Below are positions 1-6,755 of a stretch of DNA of 48,411 bases, one piece after another. Made by a program: the position numbers and the translations under genes. This stretch comes from an uncultured Amaricoccus sp. (GTDB taxonomy: Bacteria; Pseudomonadota; Alphaproteobacteria; Rhodobacterales; Rhodobacteraceae), in the NCBI RefSeq assembly GCF_937891315.1, contig NZ_CALAGI010000045.1, forward strand, positions 1 through 48,411, given 5' to 3'. The notes below the pieces were generated by a model. It ran no database searches, was not told the origin of the DNA, and saw nothing but the letters and a program-made list of their open reading frames with translations. Positions within the stretch are counted from its first letter, which is position 1, and the number at the start of each line of letters is the position of its first letter.

Positions 1-780
1 GTCGGCGCCCCCACCGATACGGAGGGTGCCCTTCTCGACGTGGCTGGCCGAGTCGACGTCGTAGATGCCGACTCCGGTGAGCTCGCTGGTGAGCAGGAGT
101 TGCCCGTCCCCGCCGATCGCGGGCGCGGGCTCCTCCGCCGGGGCCTGCCCGTCGAGGACGAGCCCGACCACGGAGTCGACGCCCACGTACGTCCGCTCTG
201 GGCTCGCCCCCTCCCGCACGTGGGAGAAGCGATGACCTGCTCGCGGTCCAGCGCCGACGAAGATGTTGCCGCCGGTCGGGTGGAAGAGGACCGGGACGAA
301 GAGGTCGAGCGACGGGATCACGGCGCCGTCTTCGGGAGAGCTCCGGCCGACGCGCGTGGTCGACTGTAGGGAGAGCGACGCGCGCGGCCAGACGCTCACG
401 CTGCCGCCGACGTTGACGGCGGCGCCCACGAACAGAGTGCCGCCGAGCGACCACTCTCGCTCGGTCGTGATCGTCGTTCCGCTCTCTTCGAGCGTCTTGG
501 TGTGGGTGTAGGTGAACGCCGGCTGGAAGCCAACCGACACGCGGTCGAAGACGAACCAGTGCGCCGAGGGAGCCACCACGACCCACGAGGCGCGCACGGA
601 GGAGCCCTCGTAGCCACGCGTGCCAGCTCCCATGCGGAAGCTGTCCGTGATCACCACCTGACCTTGGTCCCCGAAGCGGCGCACAGGGGGTGGTTCGGTC
701 GATGGAGCGTCGGCCACCGTCGACGGCGCTCCCGTCGAGATCGGCGGAGCAGGCGTCGCGGGTGGCGGCGCGGATCGCGG
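1..780 (-). CDS. partial outer-membrane beta-barrel-like protein, possibly of foreign origin
   Basis: The minus strand has an open frame from about base 834 to the left edge that reads as real protein; the protein continues beyond the window. It begins with a proline-rich stretch (PPPATPAPP, then STEPPPVRRFGDQGQ) and continues with alternating polar and aromatic strands such as SVGFQPAFTYTHT, WSLGGTLFVGA and LDLFVPVLFHPTGG, as expected of a transmembrane beta barrel. I recognise the general style (FGDQGQ followed by strands) from myxobacterial hypothetical proteins, but no named family. No convincing start or signal peptide is present, because the frame runs into a truncated replication gene on the same strand at about 735-785. 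The composition and frame change there suggest that two unrelated sequences are joined. Function unknown. Confidence 0.5.
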
Positions 781-1093
781 TGAGGTCAAGCGCGTAGCTC
801 GCCACCCTGCCCCGCCGCGCCGGGCTTTCGAGCGTCAGCCAGCCGAGCGCCCGCAGCTTCGCCATCTCGCGCTTCACGGTGCGTTCATCGACCGACCAGA
901 GCCGCGCGATCTCGCGCTGGCCGACATGGAGGATGCCCCGCCGCCAGTCGTAGCGGGCGGTGACCAGCGTGGTGAAGCGGAGGGCGAGACGCTGGAGACC
1001 GGGGGGACCGCCGAGGGCATGGCAGCCGATGGCGGTCAGGATGTCGTATTTCTGGCTGGCGGCCTCCGGTCCGGCAAGTTTCTTCGCCTGCAT
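740..1093 (-). pseudogene. truncated DnaA-like plasmid replication initiator (N-terminal part)
   Basis: From the ATG at 1093, preceded by GAGGACGAGAGAC as a ribosome site, the frame gives about 115 sensible residues. They include SQKYDILTAIG, LRFTTLVTARYDW and a winged-helix-like segment VGQREIARLWSVDERTVKREM. This resembles the DnaA-like replicases of Rhodobacterales plasmids, recalled from family knowledge and not searched. After ALDLTAIRAATRDA the frame stays open but turns into arginine-rich shadow sequence, while another frame on the same strand becomes the better coding one. The initiator has therefore lost its C-terminal half and is probably not functional as shown. It is divergent from parA, the usual layout of a replication-partition module. 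Confidence 0.6.
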
Positions 1094-1499
1094 GTCTCTC
1101 GTCCTCGGGTGGCCGGGTTGACCCGGTCCGGTTCCTGCTCGATCGGTCGTCCGTTTCGCAACGCTGTTCGGCAACCGTGGCTGATTAGCGTCCGGTTGGC
1201 CGATTCTGTCAAGCCATTGATGGACAAGGGCCTCGTCTGGGCGGCTATCCTTCCGTCCCTCATGAAACAAGGGTATCCAAGGTATAGGGGGCCGTCCAGT
1301 CTGTCCCCCTGTCGTTCCGCTTTGTCCCCCAATCCGTGGCGGAGTCGCTTTTGGTGACCCCCCATATCTTGTCGACCGTGCCGTGCGAAGCGAATCGGCC
1401 GCCGCCGCCCGGTGGAAGTGTTTGCAATGATATGGGGTTCGGCGTATTTCTGCGATCGGCGGGAAATAGCGTCCTGAAAGAAACGCGAGGCAGGCAAGG
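1094..1499. promoter_or_regulatory. divergent rep-parA gap, candidate plasmid origin and promoters
   Basis: This 406-base gap separates the truncated replication gene (minus) from parA (plus) and has no convincing gene. It holds two direct copies of TGTCCCCC at 1302-1309 and 1323-1330, exactly 21 bp apart, and a looser relative TGACCCCCC at 1355-1363. Repeats at a whole number of helical turns are typical of initiator-binding iterons, so this is the best candidate for the replicon origin. Divergent promoters for rep and parA must also lie here, but I cannot place their boxes with confidence. Confidence 0.3.
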
Positions 1500-2807
1500 A
1501 TGTATACACACAGCGACCTGGCGGCGCTGCAGGCGCAGTCGCTCAGGATGCAGGGCTGGATCCGGCGGCAGACCTTCAGCCCCGAGCTGGAGAAGACCCT
1601 CCGGCGGTTCTCGAGCTGGGAGGTGGCGGAGCTGGTGTTCAAGGTGAACCAGTCGACCTTTCGCGGGCGGCTGGCGTCGGACCCCGCCCTTCCCGCCGGG
1701 GAAGTCGAGGAAGACGGGCGGCAGCGGTGGTTCAGCCTCGACGAGATCAACGACCTCCGCCGCCGGATGAAGGTGAACCGCCAGAGCCTGATGCCGCCCC
1801 GGCCGAAGGGCAAGCGGGCGCTCAGGGCGGCGATCGCCAATTTCAAGGGTGGCGCGGGCAAGTCGACCGTGGCGCTGCATTTCGCGCACGCGGCGGCGCT
1901 CGACGGCTATCGGGTGCTGGTGGTGGATTTCGATCCGCAGGCGACGCTGAGCCATTCGATGGGGCTGACGGACGTGGGCGAGGAGCATACGGTCTGGGGG
2001 ATCCTCGCCCGGGATCTGATCAACGAGACCGACCGGATGAACGAAGGCCCGAAGGGCGCGGCGAGCGGGAGCGCCCTGCCCCAGCGCCGGCTGCCGGCCT
2101 CGATCCGCGACCTTGGCCTCGCCGAGCTTCGGGTCAATGACTTCCTGAAGCCGACGGCCTGGTCGACGATCGACATCATTCCGTCCTGCGCCAACGCCGC
2201 CTTCGTTGAGTTCGCCAGCGCCCAGTACCGGCACCTCAACCCGGAATGGTCGTTCTTCGCGGCGGTGTCGCGCTATCTCGACGCGCTGCCGGACGATGCC
2301 TATGACCTGATCATCTTCGACTGCCCGCCGGCCATCGGCTATCAGTCGATGAACGCGGTCTTCGCGGCGGACGTGCTCTATATCCCGTCCGGGCCCGGCT
2401 ACTGGGAGTATGACAGCACGACCAGCTTCATCGGTCAGCTGGCCGAGGCGCTGGAGGATCTGTCGGCGGGGTTCGGCGAAACCTTCCCCGCGGGGAAGAT
2501 CGCGCTGCCCAAGGCCTTCGCCGACGTCAAGTTCCTGCTGACCCGCTTCGAGCCGGCGAACGACCTGCACAAGGCGATGCTGGAGGCGTTCCGCAAGGTG
2601 TTCGGCGACCGGGTGACGGAGAACCCGATCGAGATGACGCGGGCCGTCGAACAGTCCGGGCGGTTCCTGTGCTCGGTCTATGAGATCGACTATCGCGACA
2701 TGACGCGGGAGACCTGGCGGCGGGCGCGGGGCAGCTTCGATACCGCCTATGGCGAGTTCAAGCAGGTCTGCGTCGCGGCCTGGGACAAGGTGGAGGCACG
2801 GGCATGA
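1500..2807 (+). CDS. parA: ParA partition ATPase with N-terminal DNA-binding domain
   Basis: Predicted ParA-type ATPase for plasmid segregation, 435 residues. Residues 1-100 form an alpha-helical, helix-turn-helix-like N-terminal domain (type Ia ParA), expected to bind the par promoter and repress it. The deviant Walker A motif KGGAGKST is at residues 116-123, the A-prime motif DFDPQ at 143-147, and a Walker B strand DLIIFDCPP at about 269-277. An in-frame insert around FGETFPAGKIAL is encoded by the palindrome CTTCCCCGCGGGGAAG, also found in parB; a degenerate copy encodes ALPAGEV near residue 65. The stop overlaps the parB start (ATGA), so the two genes are translationally coupled. The gap to the truncated rep gene probably carries the shared control region. 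Confidence 0.9.
   Translation: MYTHSDLAALQAQSLRMQGWIRRQTFSPELEKTLRRFSSWEVAELVFKVNQSTFRGRLASDPALPAGEVEEDGRQRWFSLDEINDLRRRMKVNRQSLMPPRPKGKRALRAAIANFKGGAGKSTVALHFAHAAALDGYRVLVVDFDPQATLSHSMGLTDVGEEHTVWGILARDLINETDRMNEGPKGAASGSALPQRRLPASIRDLGLAELRVNDFLKPTAWSTIDIIPSCANAAFVEFASAQYRHLNPEWSFFAAVSRYLDALPDDAYDLIIFDCPPAIGYQSMNAVFAADVLYIPSGPGYWEYDSTTSFIGQLAEALEDLSAGFGETFPAGKIALPKAFADVKFLLTRFEPANDLHKAMLEAFRKVFGDRVTENPIEMTRAVEQSGRFLCSVYEIDYRDMTRETWRRARGSFDTAYGEFKQVCVAAWDKVEARA
1689..1704. repeat. degenerate copy of the par palindrome in parA
   Basis: CTTCCCGCCGGGGAAG differs from the 16-bp par palindrome only in the two central bases plus neighbouring symmetry (GC for CG), so it is no longer a perfect inverted repeat. 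It is read in a different context, encoding ALPAGEV. It may be a decayed relative or a chance match. Confidence 0.4.
2483..2498. repeat. perfect 16-bp palindrome inside parA (copy 1)
   Basis: CTTCCCCGCGGGGAAG is a perfect inverted repeat. Flanking bases are also shared with the parB copies (GAAAC before it, AT after it), and it is read as ETFPAGK. Candidate ParB-binding centromere (parS-like) site or protein-embedded repeat element. Confidence 0.7.
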
Positions 2808-3949
2808 AAAAGCGCCGGGTCTTTGATCTCGACATGCCGGAGGATGATGGCGCGGCGGCGCCGGCCGGCGCCGTGCCGGCGGAAACCTTCCCCGCGGGGA
2901 AGGTCGAGCCGGCGCCGGAAGTGAAGTCGGCGGTTCCACCGCGGCGCGGACCGATGGCGACGGCGGTGCAGGAGAATGCCGAGGCGCTGAAGGCGCGGGC
3001 GGCGGCGGAAGCGGCGATCCGCGACGAGAACGACGCGCTGGCGGGCGAGCTGGTCCGGCTGCGCGGCCTCGGGCTGATCGTCGATCTGATCCGGGTCGAT
3101 GCGATCGACATGACGAAGCTGGTGCGGGACCGGATCAAGGGCGAGGATCTGGAGCTGACCGAGCTCAAGGCGTCGATCCGGGACATCGGCCTGTCGAACC
3201 CGATCCGGGTCGAGCCGGCGGGGCAGGGGCGTTACGAGCTCGTTCAGGGGCTGCGGCGGCTGAGCGCCTATCGCGAGCTGCTGGCCGAGACCAAGGACCC
3301 GCGCTACGCGCTGATCCCGGCGGGGCTGATGACCGACGCCGGGGGGCTCGACCAGCTCTATCGGCGGATGGTGGACGAGAACCTGGTCCGCAAGGACGTG
3401 TCCTTCACCGAGATGGCCTGGCTGGCGCGCGACTATGCCCGCGACCCCAGAACGGAATGCGACGACCCGGACAAGGCGGTGGCGATCCTGTTCCAGAGCG
3501 CCGGCTACCAGAAGCGCAGCTATATCAGGGCCTTCATCAGCGTCGTCGACTGGCTGGGCGAGACGCTGCGCTTCCCGCAGGAGATCCCGCGCAACCTCGG
3601 GCTCGATCTGCGCCGGCGACTGGAGGTCGAGCCGGAGATCGCCGCGGCGATCAAGGAGGAGTTGAGGGACTGGGACAACCGCTCGGTCGAGGACGAGCTT
3701 GGCGTGCTGCGCCGCTGGGCGGGGGCAGGGGAGGGGGGAGAGACCTTCCCCGCGGGGAAGATCCCGACCGCGCCGGCGCGCACCACCCGCAAGGCGAGGG
3801 TGACCTTCGACCTGCCGCGGGCCGAGGGGCCGGCCAAATGCACGGCGGCCAATGGCCGGCTGGAGATCCGGTTGCCGCTCGACTTCTCGACGGTCGATCG
3901 CCGCAAGCTGGAGGAGGCCGTGCGGCGGATGCTGGATCAGATCGGTTAG
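2804..3949 (+). CDS. parB: ParB-like partition protein
   Basis: Predicted centromere-binding partner of ParA, 381 residues, overlapping the parA stop by four bases. After a charged N-terminal region the ParB/Sulfiredoxin-like core is visible: VDAIDMTKLVRDRI, then ELTELKASIRDIGLSNPIRVEP and YELVQGLRRLSAYREL. The GLRRLSAYREL segment corresponds to the GxRRxxA box of the family. The central helical region (RKDVSFTEMAWLARDYARD) should hold the helix-turn-helix. Two copies of the palindrome-encoded peptide ETFPAGK occur, at about residues 26-32 and 312-318, both in linkers between domains. The C-terminal segment (LEIRLPLDFSTVDRRKLEEAV) probably dimerises. It could bind the same palindrome its own gene carries, but this is inference. 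Confidence 0.88.
   Translation: MKKRRVFDLDMPEDDGAAAPAGAVPAETFPAGKVEPAPEVKSAVPPRRGPMATAVQENAEALKARAAAEAAIRDENDALAGELVRLRGLGLIVDLIRVDAIDMTKLVRDRIKGEDLELTELKASIRDIGLSNPIRVEPAGQGRYELVQGLRRLSAYRELLAETKDPRYALIPAGLMTDAGGLDQLYRRMVDENLVRKDVSFTEMAWLARDYARDPRTECDDPDKAVAILFQSAGYQKRSYIRAFISVVDWLGETLRFPQEIPRNLGLDLRRRLEVEPEIAAAIKEELRDWDNRSVEDELGVLRRWAGAGEGGETFPAGKIPTAPARTTRKARVTFDLPRAEGPAKCTAANGRLEIRLPLDFSTVDRRKLEEAVRRMLDQIG
2887..2902. repeat. perfect 16-bp palindrome inside parB (copy 2)
   Basis: CTTCCCCGCGGGGAAG preceded by GAAAC, read as ETFPAGKV in the N-terminal linker of ParB. Same frame and flanks as the parA copy. Confidence 0.7.
3745..3760. repeat. perfect 16-bp palindrome inside parB (copy 3)
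   Basis: CTTCCCCGCGGGGAAG preceded by GAGAC and followed by AT, read as ETFPAGKI in the linker before the C-terminal domain of ParB. I see no further perfect copy outside 1689-3760 in this window. Confidence 0.7.
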
Positions 3950-3952
3950 AGG

Positions 3953-3977
3953 TAATATATTGATATTACTGTAATAT
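3953..3977. promoter_or_regulatory. AT-rich operator-like triple half-site between parB and ccdA
   Basis: Three half-sites, TAATAT (3953-3958), ATATTA (3963-3968) and TAATAT (3972-3977), alternate in orientation at about one helical turn. They form two overlapping inverted repeats: TAATAT-ATTG-ATATTA, and ATATTAC-T-GTAATAT. The tract is strikingly AT-rich inside GC-rich DNA, just after parB and about 130 bases before ccdA. A cooperative repressor operator (ribbon-helix-helix antitoxin or ParB) is the likely role; an origin AT-rich element is the alternative. Confidence 0.45.
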
Positions 3978-4103
3978 TTTGCAGAGCCGCGCGATCCGGG
4001 CCGGCGGGGCAGGGGGGGCGCCCGCCGCATGTCCGGCGCTCAGGTTCCGGGTTTCGCTGAACACGCGGAATGTGTAAGGTGGATGGCGATGGAGGTGCCC
4101 GGG

Positions 4104-4343
4104 ATGTCCGCGACCAGCAAGCGCCGTACGAATGTGTCGATCGATGCCGGCCTGCTCGAAGCGGCGCGGGAGCTTGGCCTGAATGTCTCCTCCATCACCG
4201 AGGCGGCGCTGGCCGAGCGGGTTCGCGGCGCGCGCGCGGACGCCTGGAGGGCGGAGAACGCCGAGGCGCTGGCGCAGCGGCGGGCCTGGATCGAGCAGCA
4301 CGGCGCGCCGCTCGCCAAATGGCAGGTCTGGAAGCCGGATTGA
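4104..4343 (+). CDS. ccdA: CcdA-type antitoxin
   Basis: Short protein of 79 residues. The N-terminal half (RRTNVSIDAGLLEAARELGL) is a ribbon-helix-helix DNA-binding domain. The C-terminal half (RADAWRAENAEALAQRRAWIEQHGAPL) matches the toxin-binding tail of CcdA antitoxins, which neutralises CcdB and co-represses the operon. The ATG at 4104 is preferred over earlier in-frame ATGs because GGAGGTG stands six bases before it. The stop overlaps the ccdB start (TGATG), as expected for a coupled toxin-antitoxin pair. Its place straight after parAB marks it as a plasmid addiction module. Confidence 0.85.
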   Translation: MSATSKRRTNVSIDAGLLEAARELGLNVSSITEAALAERVRGARADAWRAENAEALAQRRAWIEQHGAPLAKWQVWKPD

Positions 4344-4639
4344 TGGCGCAGTTTCACGTCTATCGGCTGCCCGACGGGCTGTTGGTGCTCGACCTGCAAT
4401 CCGACCTGATCGACACGGGCACCCGCGTCGTCGCGCCGCTTCTGCCCGGCTCGGACCAGCTGAAGCCGATCACCCGGCTTGAGCCCATGCTGGAGGTGGA
4501 CGGCCAGCCGCTGGCCCTGCGCGCGGCGGAAATGGCCGCCATTCCGGCGCGGTTGCTCAGCGGGGAGGCGGTCGCCGATCTGACAGGCGAGGACTATGCC
4601 ATCCGCCGCGCGCTCGACATGGTGTTTTCCGGGTTCTGA
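4343..4639 (+). CDS. ccdB: CcdB-type toxin (DNA gyrase inhibitor)
   Basis: Protein of 98 residues starting MAQFHVYRLPDG and containing LVLDLQSDLIDTGTRVVAPL and LRAAEMAAIPARLL, the recognisable layout of the CcdB fold. Family members poison the GyrA subunit of DNA gyrase when the labile antitoxin is lost. The C-terminal end (RRALDMVFSGF) corresponds to the gyrase-contacting helix; the terminal residues differ from the WGI ending of the F-plasmid toxin, as is common in distant members. The start overlaps the antitoxin stop by one base. Both genes look intact, so the module may be active. Confidence 0.85.
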   Translation: MAQFHVYRLPDGLLVLDLQSDLIDTGTRVVAPLLPGSDQLKPITRLEPMLEVDGQPLALRAAEMAAIPARLLSGEAVADLTGEDYAIRRALDMVFSGF

Positions 4640-4695
4640 CAGGATTTCTGGTTGAGTGGTCCCTCGTCCCGAAAGGCACCTCGGACCGGATCAGG

Positions 4696-4868
4696 CGACA
4701 GTCCGGTGGACTGTCGACCCGGGACGTTGGCCTTCGACCAGTCGAAGGCCAAGGGGCCATCGGATTTCTCCGAACGATGACAATCAGGCCGCGCCTGCCT
4801 GGCTGGCGCGGTAACGCGCCTGCCGGGGGCAGGCAGGCGCGGCCTGATTTGTCGACGGACAAATCAGG
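4696..4868. repeat. cluster of four hairpins between convergent genes, two mutually exclusive
   Basis: The gap between ccdB (plus) and the two-TM gene (minus) carries four inverted repeats. They are CGACAGTCC/GGACTGTCG at 4696-4716; TTGGCCTTCGAC/GTCGAAGGCCAA at 4727-4752; a 19-bp arm pair at 4782-4800 and 4831-4849 with a nested GGCGCG/CGCGCC; and CCTGATTTGTC/GACAAATCAGG at 4843-4868. The last two share bases 4843-4849 and so cannot form together. Bidirectional termination or a REP-like mobile element are the simplest roles. No gene is seen here. Confidence 0.6.
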
Positions 4869-4923
4869 AAGAAAACAGCAAGGCTACCCCGAGCGGATCA
4901 ACCGGCAACAGTCTGAGCGGCGC

Positions 4924-6045
4924 TCACTCGAAGGCGCCGCTCAGACGTGCGAGCAGGGTGAAGGCGCGGCCGGACCGGGTGTCGGCCAGTTCGATCAGCC
5001 GCGCATCGTCCGCGCCCGCGCCGAATTCGGCGAGAACACCGTCGAAGCGGCGCTGGAAATAGAGCGCGGTGTCACGGAAGATCGGGTCGGACTTCGTCAG
5101 CGCCCGCGTCAGTTCGAGTGCTCGCGGATCCTCGATCCCGCCGACGCCCGCGACCTCCGGTCCACGGACACCGCCGATGAACCGGCGCCAGGCGTCGGCG
5201 CTGGCCGGGGCTGTCGCGATGTCGTCCATGTAGACGCCCTCCTGCGACAGCAGGTTCAGCACATCCTCCGCCGCCTGAAGCATCTGGGCCAGCGACTGGT
5301 GGCGCAGCGCGGCCTTCAGCGCGCGAAAGCCCTCCCGGTCGTCGGCGTCGCGCGGAAAATCGAGCGCCCGGATCAGGTCGGCCCATTCCAGTCCGCCCGC
5401 CGCTTCCGCCGGGGTCTCCGGCGTCGGCTCCGGCGGGGCGGCGGGACGCGGCGTAGTCACCGCTTTCGGGGTGGGCCGCGCCTTGCGCGTCGGCGCGGGC
5501 TCCGGTTCGGGCGCATGGGTCGTGACATGGGGGGAAGGCGCGGTGGCGGACAGCGCGGCGACCGCGGCGCGCAGTTCCGCCTGCCCGGCCAGCAGCCGCT
5601 CGATCGGCGCGGAGAGATCGGCCGGGCGCGGCAGGGCGCTCACGGCGCCCTTGACGAGCTGGGCGATCTCGCCGGGCGCGGTGGGGCCGCGGGCGGCGAG
5701 CGCGGCGCGGGTCGCCTCCATGCCTTCGATCACCGGCGGCAGCAGTTCGGCCATCGCCCCGATCATCTCGTGCTGACGAGCGAGCGTGTCGGCCAGCCAG
5801 GCCGCCAGCCAGACGAGGATCAGCGGCAGGACGAGCACCACGAGGAAGAACAGCCCGTCGATGAAGGCGGTACCGCGCGCGGCGCTGGCATCGCCCAGGA
5901 AGGCGATGGCATAGGCGCCGAGCATCACCGTCCAGGCCGCGCTCGCGATCCAGGCCCAGCGCCGCGGCCGGGTGACCGCGCGGAACCCGTCGAAAACGGC
6001 CGTGAGCCGCGCGGTCAGCGCGCCGCCGTCCATCGCCGAACCCAT
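4924..6045 (-). CDS. conserved two-TM membrane protein with helical C-terminal domain
   Basis: Predicted inner-membrane protein of 373 residues, function unknown. Two membrane segments lie near the N-terminus (WIASAAWTVMLGAYAIAFLG and FIDGLFFLVVLVLPLILVWL). A periplasmic or cytoplasmic region with coiled-coil tendency and a long Pro/Ala-rich linker follow. The compact C-terminal domain is recognisable as conserved in alphaproteobacteria by LIRALDFPRDADDREGF, LLSQEGVYMDD, WRRFIGGVRG and RALTKSDPIFRD. The start at 6045 is chosen because GAGGACGG precedes it and longer starts would run into greA. It lies 16 bases after the greA stop on the same strand, so co-transcription is likely. Confidence 0.7.
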   Translation of the reverse strand: MGSAMDGGALTARLTAVFDGFRAVTRPRRWAWIASAAWTVMLGAYAIAFLGDASAARGTAFIDGLFFLVVLVLPLILVWLAAWLADTLARQHEMIGAMAELLPPVIEGMEATRAALAARGPTAPGEIAQLVKGAVSALPRPADLSAPIERLLAGQAELRAAVAALSATAPSPHVTTHAPEPEPAPTRKARPTPKAVTTPRPAAPPEPTPETPAEAAGGLEWADLIRALDFPRDADDREGFRALKAALRHQSLAQMLQAAEDVLNLLSQEGVYMDDIATAPASADAWRRFIGGVRGPEVAGVGGIEDPRALELTRALTKSDPIFRDTALYFQRRFDGVLAEFGAGADDARLIELADTRSGRAFTLLARLSGAFE

Positions 6046-6061
6046 GGTTCCGTCCTCGCGC

Positions 6062-6532
6062 TCATACGAAGTCAACGGCGCGGATCTCGTAGGAGCGGAG
6101 CCCGCCCGGGGTGCGGACCTCGACATTGTCGCCGGGCTCCTTGCCGATCAGCGCGCGGGCCAGGGGAGATTTCATGTTGAGCAGGCCGGCCTCGATGTTC
6201 GCCTCGGCCTCGCCCACGATCTGGTAGGTCTTTTCCTCGTCGGTATCCTCATCGATGATCACCACCGTCGCGCCGAACTTCACCGGACCGGACAGCCGGC
6301 TGATGTCGATCACCTCGCCGCGGCCGATGATGGCCTCGAGTTCCTTGATCCGCCCCTCGATGAAGCTCTGCTTCTCGCGCGCGGCGTGGTACTCGGCGTT
6401 CTCGCTCAGATCACCGTGCTCGCGCGCCTCGGAGATGGCGGCGATCACCGCCGGCCGCTCCTGCGACTTCAGTTTCTTCAACTCCGCGTCCAGCTTTGCG
6501 AAGCCCTTCGCAGTCAGGGGAATCTTCTCCAT
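6062..6532 (-). CDS. greA: transcription elongation factor GreA
   Basis: Protein of 156 residues that enters the RNA polymerase secondary channel and stimulates cleavage of backtracked transcripts. The N-terminal coiled coil is clear (GFAKLDAELKKLKSQERP, then EAREHGDLSENAEYHAA, the conserved GDLSENAEY tip with its acidic residues). The C-terminal FKBP-like domain follows (VKFGATVVIIDEDTDEE, then LARALIGKEPGD). The ATG at 6532 is preceded by GGAGAAGG and gives the usual family length; a longer frame upstream lacks family similarity. The two-TM gene lies just downstream on the same strand. Confidence 0.95.
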   Translation of the reverse strand: MEKIPLTAKGFAKLDAELKKLKSQERPAVIAAISEAREHGDLSENAEYHAAREKQSFIEGRIKELEAIIGRGEVIDISRLSGPVKFGATVVIIDEDTDEEKTYQIVGEAEANIEAGLLNMKSPLARALIGKEPGDNVEVRTPGGLRSYEIRAVDFV

Positions 6533-6755
6533 GACCTTCTCCGTCGCACCGGTCCGGCGCCGTCCTCTCCAAATACACAATCAGGCCGACGCGCTCTGGC
6601 CCCGGCCTGACCCGCGAACCCTCGCGATCCGCTTGCCCGCGAGCATATGGGCGCCAATCTTCCACTGCAAGCGGTGCGAACGGGGCGTCATTGACCGGAT
6701 TGGGAGGCTGGGCTAGCACCGACGAGGTTTCCGGGTATCAGGAGGAAGAGGCGGC

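Noticed and set aside
1036..2939. Long minus-strand frames across the parA gene
   Set aside because: They oppose a motif-complete ParA and carry no conserved pattern.
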